Position numbers and translations under genes: made by a program. DNA of 64,000 nt from Methyloprofundus sp. (GTDB taxonomy: Bacteria; Pseudomonadota; Gammaproteobacteria; Methylococcales; Methylomonadaceae): assembly GCA_016592635.1 (NCBI GenBank), contig AP023240.1:3327630-3391629 (forward strand). The letters run 5' to 3'. Positions 1 through 8,419 of this stretch are shown piece by piece. Below the pieces are notes generated by a model. That model did no database searches, was not told the origin of the DNA, and saw nothing but the letters and a program-made list of their open reading frames with translations. Position 1 is the first letter of the stretch. The number at the start of each line of letters is the position of its first letter.

Positions 1-732
1 GCGTTTGATATCAAAGTGCACAATATTTTTGAGGAGAACAGAAGAATTTATGGGTCACGCCGCATATCTAAGGCACTGAAAGAACAAGGTATAAATGCGG
101 GACGCTATAAAGTCAGGCAGGCAATGGCACGATTAGGTCTTGAGGTGCGCTACCCTAAGAAATTTAAAGTGACAACTGACAGTGATCATAATCATTCAAT
201 TTCACCGAATACGCTGAATCGTGAATTTGAGGTAACAGAGCCTAATAAGGTCTGGACAACGGATATAACGTATGTGTGGACACTTGAAGGCTGGCTCTAT
301 GTTGCTGTTGTCATTGATTTATTTTCTCGGCAGGCTGTGGGCTGGGCGGTTGATGATCATATGCGAACATCATTATGCGTCAGAGCACTACAAATGGCTT
401 TTTGGAGAAAAAAACCAGCACCAGGTGTACTGCATCACTCGGATAGAGGGAGTCAATATGCTAGCTACGAGTATCGTCAACACCTAGATATCATGCAAAT
501 GCAGCAGAGTATGAGTCGTAAAGGGAACTGTTGGGACAATGCACCAACAGAACGCTTTTTCCGCAGTCTTAAGCATGAGGAGTTAAATTACAACAACTTT
601 AGAACCAAAGAAGCAGCAAAGCTAAGTATTATTGATTATTTAGCTTTTTATAACGGCAAACGTACTCACTCAAAACTTGGTTATCAATCACCATTACAAT
701 TTGAGCGAGAATTTTATAGGGAAGCGTCTTAA
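1..732 (+). CDS. IS3-family transposase OrfB (DDE integrase), 5' part missing
   Basis: This is the catalytic half of an IS3-type transposase. The reading frame is open from base 1, so the start lies outside the window; the part seen matches the C-terminal 240 or so residues of the OrfB at 7190-7996. The HTH_21-like region (RRIYGSRRIS) is followed by the rve/DDE core with the aspartate in WTTDITYV, the second in HSDRGSQYAS and the glutamate in DNAPTERFFRSLKHE. All three acidic residues are present, so the visible part looks functional. Confidence 0.9.
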   Translation, partial: AFDIKVHNIFEENRRIYGSRRISKALKEQGINAGRYKVRQAMARLGLEVRYPKKFKVTTDSDHNHSISPNTLNREFEVTEPNKVWTTDITYVWTLEGWLYVAVVIDLFSRQAVGWAVDDHMRTSLCVRALQMAFWRKKPAPGVLHHSDRGSQYASYEYRQHLDIMQMQQSMSRKGNCWDNAPTERFFRSLKHEELNYNNFRTKEAAKLSIIDYLAFYNGKRTHSKLGYQSPLQFEREFYREAS

Positions 733-759
733 AAAAGTGTCCGGTTTTTGTTGACCATT
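1..759 (+). mobile_element. IS3-family insertion sequence, copy 1, cut by the window start
   Basis: Only the right part of the element lies in the window. It is the same sequence, in the opposite orientation, as the complete copy at 7163-8419. Its right end (terminal bases around 740-759, ending GACCATT) abuts the last codons of an IS66 tnpA gene, so this element inserted into the IS66 copy that follows and removed or displaced its left part. No target duplication can be tested because the left end is outside the window. Confidence 0.9.
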
Positions 760-787
760 ACATCCGGCCCATGCTAGAGCTATTGCG

Positions 788-1156
788 ATGACGGCTGTTG
801 TCATGCGTCCCTCTCTGTCTTTAACGGAGGTGTACCTGTATCGGCAACCCGTTGATTTTCGCAAGTCGCATCGAGGGCTATCGGCTATTGTTGAGTGCGA
901 GTTAGGGCATAATCCTTTTGAAGGGCATTTGTATGCCTTTACCAATAAACGGCGGAACAAGATCAAATGTTTGTTCTGGGAAGATAATGGTTTTGTACTG
1001 TATTACAAGTCATTGGCAGAAGAAAAATTCAAGTGGCCCAAAGGTGATGAGGAGACGCTCACTTTAACGGGACAACAGTTGAATTGGTTACTTGACGGCT
1101 TTGATATCAGCGCAATGCAAGGCCATAAAAAACTCCAATATGAGTCTGTTTTTTAA
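788..1156 (+). CDS. tnpB: IS66 accessory protein TnpB
   Basis: A 122-residue protein identical to the other two TnpB copies in the window. It carries the IS66 Orf2 (TnpB) family pattern LYRQPVDFRKSHRGLSAIV followed by FTNKRRNKIKCLFWEDNGF. TnpB is required with TnpC for IS66 transposition, but its biochemical role is not settled. It starts with the ATG that overlaps the end of tnpA in complete copies (ATGA), a sign of translational coupling; here tnpA itself is missing, so expression must depend on upstream transcription from IS3. Confidence 0.93.
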   Translation: MTAVVMRPSLSLTEVYLYRQPVDFRKSHRGLSAIVECELGHNPFEGHLYAFTNKRRNKIKCLFWEDNGFVLYYKSLAEEKFKWPKGDEETLTLTGQQLNWLLDGFDISAMQGHKKLQYESVF

Positions 1157-1202
1157 GTGTTTTTACGTTCATTATTGCCTCTGAAAATGCTATAATATCA
1201 GC

Positions 1203-2834
1203 ATGACTTCAGCCGATATTTCAAATAAAAAACAACAAGATAAAGCCTGTTCTTTGCTGCCGGAAGGCATTGCTTTGTTGTTTGAAAAAGATCAGACCAT
1301 TGATGAATTGACGCGTGTTGTCGAGATCAAATCCGGTGTCATTTCCGAACAGCAAAAGCGCATACGCATTCTGGAAGAAGCACTTCGCTTATCCAAAATA
1401 AAACGTTTTGCCCCCTCTAGTGAACAATCTCACCAAACTTCTTTATTTGATGAGGCAGAGAATGAAGTGGATGGTAATGAGGAATCAGAGGGAGCGGATG
1501 AAGCTCTTGCCGATGAGAATCAGGCAAGTTCGACGGATACCAAGAAAAAGCCGGGGCGCAAACCCTTTTCAGATAAATTGCCGCGCGAGCAAGTTTTCAT
1601 TCGTTTGACGGAGGCAGAAAAAGAAGGTGCCATTGATACTTTCTTCACCAAGGTGAAAGAAGAGCTGGATATTATTCCTGCCAAAGTACGGGTGCTTGAA
1701 TACATGCAGGAAAAAGCTGTTTTTGTCGACCGGATTGACGGTGAAAAACAGCGTCGGCTTACAGCAGCGAAAATGCCGGGGCATCCTATTGTCGGAGCAA
1801 TGGGAAGTATCAGCTTGATGTGCTTCATCATTATTGCCAAATATGCAGATGGCTTGCCCTTGTATCGTCAGGAAGGGATTTTATCGCGTTATGGCGGTGA
1901 ACTTTCCAGAGCAACATTGGCCAACTGGGTCATTGCTCTCGCCAAACAGCTTCAGCCTCTGATCAACCTGATGCGAGAGCATCAACAGCTGGGAACCGTC
2001 ATACAGGCCGATGAAACGCGGGTTCAGGTCTTAAAGGAACCGGGGCGATCGGCAAGCTCGGATAAATATATGTGGGTCACGCTGGGCGGGCCGCCGGGTG
2101 AAAAAAGCATCCTGTTTGAATACGATCCATCTCGGAGTGGTGAGGTGCCTCTGCGCCTGCTGGATGGCTATGGCGGCTACCTGCAAACCGACGGCTATGC
2201 AGGATACAATGCCGCATGCCTAAAAAATGGCATGACTCAATTGGGATGCTGGGATCATGCGCGTCGTTATTTTAAAGAAGCGCATAATGCACAACCCAAA
2301 GCCAAGAAGGGCAAAAACAACAAGCCCTCAAAAGCAGGCAAAGTACTGAGCCTGATTAATAAACTGTACGTGATTGAACGAGGAATCAAAACACTTTCGG
2401 TGAATGAAAAGTATCTGCAGCGTCAACAGAAAAGCATCCCGGTACTAAATCAGCTTAAAGCCTATCTGGAAGATAACCGGCATAAAGTGCCTAAAGACAG
2501 CCTGACAGGCAAGGCAATGACTTATCTTAGCAACCAGTGGGATAAGCTTAATGTGTATTGCAGCAATGGGGAGCTCAACATAAGCAATATTCTGGCGGAA
2601 AATGCGATTCGACCCTTTGTAATAGGGCGCAAAGCCTGGTTATTTTCTGATACACCTGCGGGGGCTCATGCCAGTGCCGTACATTACAGCCTGATAGAAA
2701 CGGCCAAAGCAAACGGATTGGAGCCTTATGAATATCTTAAGCAGGTACTCACCGCTTTACCCCATGCTGATACGGTTGATAAAGTGGAGGCCTTGCTGCC
2801 TTGGAACATTAAAAAACCTGGCATTTCTGAATAG
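1203..2834 (+). CDS. tnpC: IS66-family transposase TnpC
   Basis: Full-length 543-residue IS66 transposase. An N-terminal coiled coil (about residues 20-65) is followed by an acidic linker, a zinc-binding-like/N-terminal IS66 segment around 120-200, and the DDE domain. The acidic residues sit in IQADETRVQV, LQTDGYAGYNA and the C-terminal LAENAIRPFVIGRKAW. Length and motifs are normal for the family. It differs from copy 2 by one visible residue (GGPPGEKS here, GGPLGEKS in copy 2). Confidence 0.95.
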   Translation: MTSADISNKKQQDKACSLLPEGIALLFEKDQTIDELTRVVEIKSGVISEQQKRIRILEEALRLSKIKRFAPSSEQSHQTSLFDEAENEVDGNEESEGADEALADENQASSTDTKKKPGRKPFSDKLPREQVFIRLTEAEKEGAIDTFFTKVKEELDIIPAKVRVLEYMQEKAVFVDRIDGEKQRRLTAAKMPGHPIVGAMGSISLMCFIIIAKYADGLPLYRQEGILSRYGGELSRATLANWVIALAKQLQPLINLMREHQQLGTVIQADETRVQVLKEPGRSASSDKYMWVTLGGPPGEKSILFEYDPSRSGEVPLRLLDGYGGYLQTDGYAGYNAACLKNGMTQLGCWDHARRYFKEAHNAQPKAKKGKNNKPSKAGKVLSLINKLYVIERGIKTLSVNEKYLQRQQKSIPVLNQLKAYLEDNRHKVPKDSLTGKAMTYLSNQWDKLNVYCSNGELNISNILAENAIRPFVIGRKAWLFSDTPAGAHASAVHYSLIETAKANGLEPYEYLKQVLTALPHADTVDKVEALLPWNIKKPGISE

Positions 2835-2863
2835 GGCAAGTACGTGCTCTATTGAGCGCTTAC

Positions 2864-2902
2864 GTTGGTTTTAATTGAAACGCCTATTTTGAGATTATGA
2901 AA
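2864..2902 (-). other. Leader remnant of a cassette destroyed by IS66 copy 1
   Basis: Thirty-nine bases lie between the IS66 right end and the next attC. By position this is the 5' leader of a - strand cassette whose gene was cut away by IS66. No start codon is visible in it. Confidence 0.5.
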
Positions 2903-3032
2903 TTCTAACGACAAGCTCACATGACGCTGGCAGATATTCGGTGAACTCTGATAACGCACTGAACCTTGATATTAAAATGACCTTTTTAAATTAACTGCGC
3001 TGCCAGCGGTCAGGTGGAGCGCCTTGTTAGTT
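2903..3032 (-). repeat. attC site 1
   Basis: Imperfect palindrome bounded by TTCTAAC and GTTAGTT core boxes. Inner arms are GCTGGCAG and CTGCCAGC, with the extra C in the right arm (CGGTCA against TGACG) expected of the unpaired bases of attC sites. Confidence 0.92.
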
Positions 3033-3740
3033 GGAATTGTGAAGAGTTTTTCCCACCCGAAACTCTTCAATATAAATACCTGAGTCTCTATGAAAACGTT
3101 TTTTATAGGCTTGAACAACCAACGCAGGGCTTACGGCTTTGTCTTTTGCCCATGTTACACTCCAAACCCATTGGCGTTTCTCAGGTGATGAAGCTGTTCC
3201 ATACCCTTCCCAGCGAGTATATCCTTGAGCACCAAGAGTTTCTAAATCATCTCCGAATTTTTCGAGAGTTTCTGTATCAGTCGTATAATATAATTTCTGT
3301 TGTTCTGATAATTTATATGACTTTTTTTCGAGATCAGAAATTGTGAGTTCATGCGGAGTTACAATTCTAAGTATTTGCGAAACATCCTTTGAGCTATCAG
3401 CTTCAACCTCACCATTAATAAACCGATACGCAGTTCCACTAATAACTTCTAATCGATCTTTAGGTAAATATACTGCTGTCCCAAAAGCAGTTAATGCTGT
3501 GATAAGAATTAATGCAAAAATACCTAAAGTCCACTGATTTGTTGGAATTATGAGAGTATCTCCTAAAATAGATATTGCTTTGGGGCGTAATTCTTCTATT
3601 TTTTGAGTAACAAGTTGGTCAATATTTGTCTCTACATCATTAATTTTATTAGTTAGATCTGAGGAAATTTTATCCATTTCCCTATAATGAGAAAGTTTAT
3701 TTTCAAGTTGATTAATCTTTTTCTCAAGATCCTGTTCCAT
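3027..3740 (-). CDS. Cassette protein with coiled coil and one membrane span, unknown function
   Basis: A 237-residue protein whose stop codon lies in the core box of attC 1. Residues 1-50 are heptad-rich and charged, predicted coiled coil. A single hydrophobic span follows at about residues 70-91 (TLGIFALILITALTAFGTAV), leaving a soluble C-terminal part of about 145 residues that ends with a basic EEFRVGKTLHNSN tail. I do not recognise the family. The topology (N-terminal coiled coil, one span, globular end) recurs in several other cassettes here. It is the only gene of its cassette. Confidence 0.75.
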   Translation of the reverse strand: MEQDLEKKINQLENKLSHYREMDKISSDLTNKINDVETNIDQLVTQKIEELRPKAISILGDTLIIPTNQWTLGIFALILITALTAFGTAVYLPKDRLEVISGTAYRFINGEVEADSSKDVSQILRIVTPHELTISDLEKKSYKLSEQQKLYYTTDTETLEKFGDDLETLGAQGYTRWEGYGTASSPEKRQWVWSVTWAKDKAVSPALVVQAYKKRFHRDSGIYIEEFRVGKTLHNSN

Positions 3741-3756
3741 AAATTTTCCTTAAAGA

Positions 3757-3887
3757 AACTAACGACTGCATCAGTTGACGCTGGCAGATATTCAACTGAA
3801 CTCTGACAGCGCGATGATGCTTGATAAAAAAATGACCTTTTTAAACGAACTGCGCTGCCAGCGGTCAACTGGATGCTATGGTTAGGC
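3757..3887 (-). repeat. attC site 2
   Basis: Core boxes AACTAAC and GTTAGGC enclose arms TTGACGCTGGCAG and CTGCCAGCGGTCAA. The site overlaps the last codons of the DUF2442 gene. Confidence 0.92.
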
Positions 3888-4179
3888 TATTTTGAGTTAC
3901 ATAGCCCCATTCTATAAATTGATGTTGTAATTCTGGCTCATCTTTAAATGCTTGAAAAAAAATAAATTCAGGAGCTAAGTCTGCACCATTCGACCATACG
4001 ATAGTATCAAGCTCTTTATCAACAACTAAATTTGAAAACTCAGATTTATTTTTTAATGACTCAAATATCTTTCCTTTTAAGGCACTAGATAAATCAGCTA
4101 TACCTTCCCGACCATTATTAAAGGACACTTGTACTTTATAATCTTCTAAATATTTTGCACTTGTAACATGAAGGAACAT
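3865..4179 (-). CDS. DUF2442 family protein
   Basis: A 104-residue protein matching DUF2442 by its pattern: a start resembling VTSAKYLEDYKVQVSFNNG, then a middle VDKELDTIVWSNGADLAPEF, which is the typical core of that family. It follows a DUF4160 gene three bases downstream, a pairing that is widespread on bacterial chromosomes and has been suggested to act like a toxin-antitoxin or accessory module, although no activity is established. The last seven codons run into the attC. Function is therefore inferred from family only. Confidence 0.8.
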   Translation of the reverse strand: MFLHVTSAKYLEDYKVQVSFNNGREGIADLSSALKGKIFESLKNKSEFSNLVVDKELDTIVWSNGADLAPEFIFFQAFKDEPELQHQFIEWGYVTQNSLTIASS

Positions 4180-4182
4180 AAT

Positions 4183-4440
4183 TTACTCCAGTGGTTCAAT
4201 TGATTTTGGAGACTCATCATTCTGACAAAGCTCCCAGTTTTCAATTAATTCTTCTCTGTGTATTTCATACCATTCAAGGACATGGCGTAATGCTCGCTTT
4301 GGGAATTTCCCTTCAACTACACCAGTACGAATATTTACAGTAATTTCATATTCGGCATATTTAGCATGAAAATGTGGCGGGGCATGATCATCCCAATACA
4401 TTGCGATAATTATTCCAAGAAATCTGCTTACTACAGGCAT
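4183..4440 (-). CDS. DUF4160 family protein
   Basis: An 85-residue protein with the DUF4160 signature: GIIIAMYWDDHAPPHFHAKY followed by VVEGKFPKRALRHVLEWYEIHREEL. The PHFHA stretch is the most conserved part of the family. It is the first gene of a two-gene cassette with the DUF2442 gene and has a plausible ribosome site (AGGAAAA) about 8 bases ahead of the ATG. Role unknown; the pair is usually transferred together. Confidence 0.85.
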   Translation of the reverse strand: MPVVSRFLGIIIAMYWDDHAPPHFHAKYAEYEITVNIRTGVVEGKFPKRALRHVLEWYEIHREELIENWELCQNDESPKSIEPLE

Positions 4441-4516
4441 TACTAAATTTTCCTATATTCTTATGGTCTTTCCGTATTTTGCCATAAACGGCTATATTTA
4501 GTCATATATCTTTATA

Positions 4517-4563
4517 GCCTAACGCTAAGCTCAGCGGCTTCCCAAAGGGGCGCATTGTTATCT
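4517..4563 (-). repeat. Short attC-like site 3 (47 bp)
   Basis: Core-like boxes GCCTAAC and GTTATCT are only 33 bases apart. The outer part, GCTAAGCTCAGCGGCT, resembles the outer arm of the long palindromic attC at 31938. It could be an attC that lost its central part, or a naturally short one. It sits at a normal cassette boundary. Confidence 0.6.
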
Positions 4564-4668
4564 TTTATTCCTCATTTGTAGGAGGGGTTGGTGGAGGTGG
4601 CGGAGGAATTACCCCTTCAGTGAGAGGTGTCGGATCTGATTTTGGTGGGGTTTTAGGAGGGGTTGGCT

Positions 4669-6072
4669 CACTGCCATTAAGTTAAGAGATATTTCTTTTA
4701 AAAACAATGCTTTTTCTGCCGCTTATGAAAATTCAGCAAGCGCCTCGCAGATGATTTTTTACGAGGCGGGTTGCGGTGCTTTCGTTCAATGGTGGGATTA
4801 GTTAAAAATAGTGCCGTCAGCTTTTCCTCTATGAAGTTGGTCTCAGTGTCTCCAAGCAATAAATCGAACGCATGATTTTTGATGGCATTAAACGATACCG
4901 AGCGGTTAACGATCTGTGGGTATTTTGTTTCTTTGGCATCTAGTTGTTTCTGTGCAGCATCCGTTAATATTGACTCAAGCCCCGTTAAATATACACTTGA
5001 ATGAAAATCCTGCTTCACTGCCTCTGCCTGAGTTCCCGTAAAATTTTCCAGCCCTAACCGAGTTTTTAACAACCCATAAAAGGTTTCAATTCCCCAGCGC
5101 AAATAATATAGCTCAGCAAAATCAGCACTCGGATAGTACTTTTCATTATGTAAGGAAGTCACTAAAACTTCATTTTCACCAGTACTCAACTTAACCCGTA
5201 CAAAGTGTACCTTAAGTGAAACAGGTAGGCCTAATTTACGAATAATGGACATTTGCTCAGCACAAGGCTTAAGTGTTGCCGTTTGGCTTTCTTTTCCTTC
5301 ACCTTTTAGCATTTTTCTTGCTACTGCAAACGAGGCCGCCGAACAACGAATAACATAATCTCTCCGAGATTGAGTCAATTCAGCCAGCATTCGATAAGAT
5401 GGGTAGTTCCTGTCCATCGTCAACAAATCTTTTGCTTGTGTATGAGCTAAATGCTCAACCGCCAAATCAATTTCATAAGCTCTCGCTCTGCCCAAACGTG
5501 CATCAATTGCCACTCGATTCAATACATCATAGAGCACCGAGGCGAGTGCATAGGGATGCTGCCCTATTATTTCACTATCCTTGCCATTTGAATAAGAAAT
5601 CGTGCCAAATTCTTCTCGGACATCTTCTGTATTCGGCAAAACAACTTTTGAACCATCAATTGCCAAGACCCGAAAACCCCAGAATTTATGATAGTCGCCA
5701 TCACCACCATACACCGTTTCAACTATAGCGGTTTGGTTGAGTTCTATAAATGCAGTGTGCTTAAGCTTATAACGTGCTTGCGAATAAGCACTGGCCGTTA
5801 CAGGTGGTAAATCTAGCCAGCTCATCGCTTCATTCACTACATTTTGCACTGATTTAACACTTTTTCTCATCATTAAGACCATTAATAATGCAAACGGCAA
5901 ACTACGATTTCGAGTAAAATCCTTTTCCGAAACTCGGTGACTTTTTGTAAATGCTTCATTTTTAAGTTGAGCTCGACTTTTATTTATTGCTTGACTTTTT
6001 TAACCATTATTATCATAAAATGCCTATATTATCCTTGTTTTTTAACAAATTTTCCTTAACTTAATGGCAGTG
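4669..6072 (-). mobile_element. IS4-family insertion sequence with 11-bp target duplication
   Basis: The ends are perfect 18-bp inverted repeats: CACTGCCATTAAGTTAAG at 4669-4686 and its complement at 6055-6072. They are flanked by the direct repeat AGGGGTTGGCT at 4658-4668 and 6073-6083. Element length is 1404 bp. An 11-bp duplication fits the IS4 family. Perfect ends and duplication show a fairly recent insertion. Confidence 0.95.
4698..5900 (-). CDS. IS4-family transposase
   Basis: A DDE transposase, 400 residues from a TTG at 5900. The first aspartate is in RVLAIDGSKVVLP, the second in LLTMDRNYPS, and the glutamate region YYLRWGIETFYGLLK gives the Y-x2-R-x3-E-x6-K signature of the IS4 family. 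The reading frame stays open upstream to about 5998 and reads like a normal IS4 N-terminus (HRVSEKDFTRNRSLPF), but has no ATG there. An ATG-led short frame just upstream (ATGGTT then a run of six A) is one base out of register, so either a rare start codon, a slip at the A run, or a frameshift mutation applies. Basic C-terminal tail. Confidence 0.88.
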   Translation of the reverse strand: MPFALLMVLMMRKSVKSVQNVVNEAMSWLDLPPVTASAYSQARYKLKHTAFIELNQTAIVETVYGGDGDYHKFWGFRVLAIDGSKVVLPNTEDVREEFGTISYSNGKDSEIIGQHPYALASVLYDVLNRVAIDARLGRARAYEIDLAVEHLAHTQAKDLLTMDRNYPSYRMLAELTQSRRDYVIRCSAASFAVARKMLKGEGKESQTATLKPCAEQMSIIRKLGLPVSLKVHFVRVKLSTGENEVLVTSLHNEKYYPSADFAELYYLRWGIETFYGLLKTRLGLENFTGTQAEAVKQDFHSSVYLTGLESILTDAAQKQLDAKETKYPQIVNRSVSFNAIKNHAFDLLLGDTETNFIEEKLTALFLTNPTIERKHRNPPRKKSSARRLLNFHKRQKKHCF

Positions 6073-6555
6073 AGGGGTTGGCTGTGAAGGAACTTTCTTT
6101 TCTATAGATTCTTTGCTTGTTTTATCATTCATTGTTTTACTTCCTATGTTCTGTGATGAAAAAATAATGAGAAAGACAATGCCTAAAATAAACAAAGCTC
6201 CCGATATGACGTTGAAGACTTGTGTTGCTTTAGCAGCACAGCCGCCAACACCTTCTGAAAAATTATCATTATCTAATTGAATAATACTTTTTCGCAAGGC
6301 TAAACGACTCAGAAAATAAGAAATCAAAACAGAGGTGATGCTTAAAGCCCAAAGAACCCATGCTGTAATAACAGTCCATACCATTATTGGCTCTGAATCA
6401 CCTATAATATCTTTGATGAAGATAAGAGAGATTCCAAGAGCACCACCAGAAAGCGAAATAACAGTTTTATCATAATCATCCTGTGATTTTTGCTCAGCCG
6501 TAATTAGTCCATTCCTATAGCTTTCATTCATCTAAAGTCTTACCTATTTATAAAA

Positions 6556-6647
6556 AGATAACGCCCAAATCACTTGACGTAAAAAGTGGCAGGGCTTTTG
6601 CAACAGCAAAAGGCGTGACGCTTTTTACGGTCAAGTGAATTTGATTG
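6556..6647 (-). repeat. attC site 4, palindromic type, entered by an intron
   Basis: The outer box is AGATAAC; arms CACTTGACGTAAAAAG and CTTTTTACGGTCAAGTG form a long stem with a short loop arm (GGGCTTTTGC). The gene-side core box is cut after its G, where a group IIC intron begins at 6648. Confidence 0.88.
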
Positions 6648-7159
6648 GTACGCCCAGCATGGGCGTAAACTAATGGGGTGAAAGTCCCCTGTAGGAGAAC
6701 CTACTTTACCCGTTATTTTAGGGTGATTATAACTACTAGCCGACGGCAATTGCAACTTCGCGAGGTGTTGTGAGAAGGAAGCCCGAGTGCAAAACTACGA
6801 GCCTATGTACAAGAATGTCATACAAGGCCGAGTCTCAGGGGTGAGTTAGCCAATGATAACGAAACCCACAGGTTCGCGAGATACGGTAAATGGCAAGGCA
6901 GTGTCGTGACAGTTTACGCTTTTATCTGGGGAGATCTGTTTAACAAGCGATGTCAGCTTATTGTATGAAATGAGTCAGTGGGCAACTGATTTAAATGTCC
7001 AGGAGTCCCGATGGCTATCCAACGGTGAACTAGCGAATACGATAGCAACGCAATAAGTGCGCATAGCGTCTACAGGGGCAACCTTGTCGATGATTAAACA
7101 GAAGTCAGCAGACGGCATAGTAGCCAAATGCCCAGCGTAATGGCTGGGACAGGGTGAAG
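6648..7159 (+). mobile_element. Group IIC-attC intron, 5' fragment
   Basis: Identical over its length to the 5' ends of the complete introns at 15133 and elsewhere: it starts GTACGCCCAGCATGGGCG and covers the ribozyme domain I-IV region ahead of the protein gene. It stops after GGTGAAG at 7159, next to the terminus of IS3 copy 2. The reverse transcriptase gene and 3' domains are missing here, so this copy cannot splice or move. Confidence 0.92.
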
Positions 7160-7189
7160 TGTAATGGTCAACAAAAACCGGACACTTTT

Positions 7190-7996
7190 TTAAGACGCTT
7201 CCCTATAAAATTCTCGCTCAAATTGTAATGGTGATTGATAACCAAGTTTTGAGTGAGTACGTTTGCCGTTATAAAAAGCTAAATAATCAATAATACTTAG
7301 CTTTGCTGCTTCTTTGGTTCTAAAGTTGTTGTAATTTAACTCCTCATGCTTAAGACTGCGGAAAAAGCGTTCTGTTGGTGCATTGTCCCAACAGTTCCCT
7401 TTACGACTCATACTCTGCTGCATTTGCATGATATCTAGGTGTTGACGATACTCGTAGCTAGCATATTGACTCCCTCTATCCGAGTGATGCAGTACACCTG
7501 GTGCTGGTTTTTTTCTCCAAAAAGCCATTTGTAGTGCTCTGACGCATAATGATGTTCGCATATGATCATCAACCGCCCAGCCCACAGCCTGCCGAGAAAA
7601 TAAATCAATGACAACAGCAACATAGAGCCAGCCTTCAAGTGTCCACACATACGTTATATCCGTTGTCCAGACCTTATTAGGCTCTGTTACCTCAAATTCA
7701 CGATTCAGCGTATTCGGTGAAATTGAATGATTATGATCACTGTCAGTTGTCACTTTAAATTTCTTAGGGTAGCGCACCTCAAGACCTAATCGTGCCATTG
7801 CCTGCCTGACTTTATAGCGTCCCGCATTTATACCTTGTTCTTTCAGTGCCTTAGATATGCGGCGTGACCCATAAATTCTTCTGTTCTCCTCAAAAATATT
7901 GTGCACTTTGATATCAAACGCCTCTCTTTCTCTGTTTTTTTCTGTCATTTCAGGCTGCTGATTCCATGCATAAAAAGCACTGGTACTGACTCTCAT
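7190..7996 (-). CDS. IS3-family transposase OrfB
   Basis: The 268-residue span from the internal ATG is the catalytic domain; in IS3 elements OrfB is made mainly as an OrfA-OrfB fusion by -1 frameshifting. The - strand frame is indeed open from here back to the slippery run at 8089-8095 (reading ...VKYVFIREQQKTYPVKVLCRVMRVST). DDE residues lie in WTTDITYV, HSDRGSQYA and APTERFFRSLKHEE. It is identical to the partial copy at the window start over the shared region. Confidence 0.92.
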   Translation of the reverse strand: MRVSTSAFYAWNQQPEMTEKNREREAFDIKVHNIFEENRRIYGSRRISKALKEQGINAGRYKVRQAMARLGLEVRYPKKFKVTTDSDHNHSISPNTLNREFEVTEPNKVWTTDITYVWTLEGWLYVAVVIDLFSRQAVGWAVDDHMRTSLCVRALQMAFWRKKPAPGVLHHSDRGSQYASYEYRQHLDIMQMQQSMSRKGNCWDNAPTERFFRSLKHEELNYNNFRTKEAAKLSIIDYLAFYNGKRTHSKLGYQSPLQFEREFYREAS

Positions 7997-8055
7997 AACC
8001 CGACATAATACTTTAACGGGGTAGGTCTTCTGTTGCTCTCGAATAAATACATATT

Positions 8056-8364
8056 TTACTCGACTTCTTTCGCAAAGAAGACCGCTGCCTTTTTTAATAT
8101 TTCGCGCTCCATACGCAACTGTTCGACTTCCTTGCGTAACTTGATTAACTCAGCTTGACCGGACAACGTAGGCGTTGACTTTGTTTCGACTGTCGGTCCT
8201 CGTTCTGCTCTAACCCAGCGTCCAATCGCACTTAAGGACACGCCCAAGCTGTCTGCGGCTTGTTGGTGGGTATATCCTTTCTCAATGACTAATTTGGCTG
8301 CATCTTGTTTGAATTCAAGATTATATACAGGTCTTTTTGGTTTAGTTTGCTTACTCATATTCAC
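8056..8364 (-). CDS. IS3-family transposase OrfA
   Basis: A 102-residue DNA-binding protein. The helix-turn-helix is in YTHQQAADSLGVSLSAIGRWVRAE, and a leucine-zipper-like helix follows (LIKLRKEVEQLRMEREILKKA). It ends at a stop that is bypassed when the ribosome slips back one base at the run of six A then G, joining it to OrfB. Confidence 0.92.
   Translation of the reverse strand: MNMSKQTKPKRPVYNLEFKQDAAKLVIEKGYTHQQAADSLGVSLSAIGRWVRAERGPTVETKSTPTLSGQAELIKLRKEVEQLRMEREILKKAAVFFAKEVE
8089..8095 (-). promoter_or_regulatory. Programmed -1 frameshift site of IS3
   Basis: On the - strand the heptamer A AAA AAG lies in the register L-K-K (TTA AAA AAG) near the end of orfA. This is the standard bacterial -1 slippery sequence, and the -1 frame from here is open into orfB. 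Confidence 0.88.
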
Positions 8365-8419
8365 CTCTAATGGACATTATAAATCTGTCTTTAGAAGTGT
8401 CCTGTTTTATTAAACCATT

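Larger units (their letters stand above)
760..2863 (+). mobile_element. IS66-family element, copy 1, left end lost
   Basis: The sequence matches the intact IS66 copies at 20247-22752 and 28484-30955 but begins inside the last codons of tnpA (the PMLELLR tail), where IS3 copy 1 joins it. tnpB and tnpC are intact. The right terminus, reading GAGCGCTTAC at 2854-2863, is the same terminal repeat as in the other copies. Loss of tnpA and of the left end should make this copy unable to move by itself. Confidence 0.88.
4565..6531 (-). pseudogene. Membrane protein cassette gene split by an IS4-type element
   Basis: The 5' part is 6531 to 6073 and the 3' part 4657 to 4565. Removing the insertion and one copy of its 11-bp duplication joins both in frame into 184 codons ending TAA at 4565-4567. 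The restored protein has four hydrophobic spans (SGGALGISLIFIKDII, VWTVITAWVLWALSITSVLI, and VISGALFILGIVFLIIF among them) and a proline-rich tail (PTPPKTPPKSDPTP, then PPPPPPTPPTNEE). In its present state translation would stop inside the IS end, after PTPHCH. Function is unknown; the loss is only of the proline-rich tail, so the truncated protein could still fold. Confidence 0.85.
7163..8419 (-). mobile_element. IS3-family insertion sequence, copy 2, complete
   Basis: The ends are imperfect inverted repeats: AATGGTCAACAAAAACCGG at 7163 inward and AATGGTTTAATAAAACAGG inward from 8419. Between them lie orfA and orfB on the - strand, with a canonical slippery site. It interrupts a group IIC intron on one side and a cassette leader on the other. 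No obvious short direct repeat flanks it, so a rearrangement may have followed insertion. Confidence 0.9.

Noticed and set aside
3014..3346. 110-residue + strand frame opposite the first cassette gene
   Set aside because: It is a shadow of the - strand gene and begins inside the attC.
7163..8419. A 3-bp target duplication around IS3 copy 2
   Set aside because: The bases outside the two ends (TGT and TCA) do not match, so no duplication can be claimed.
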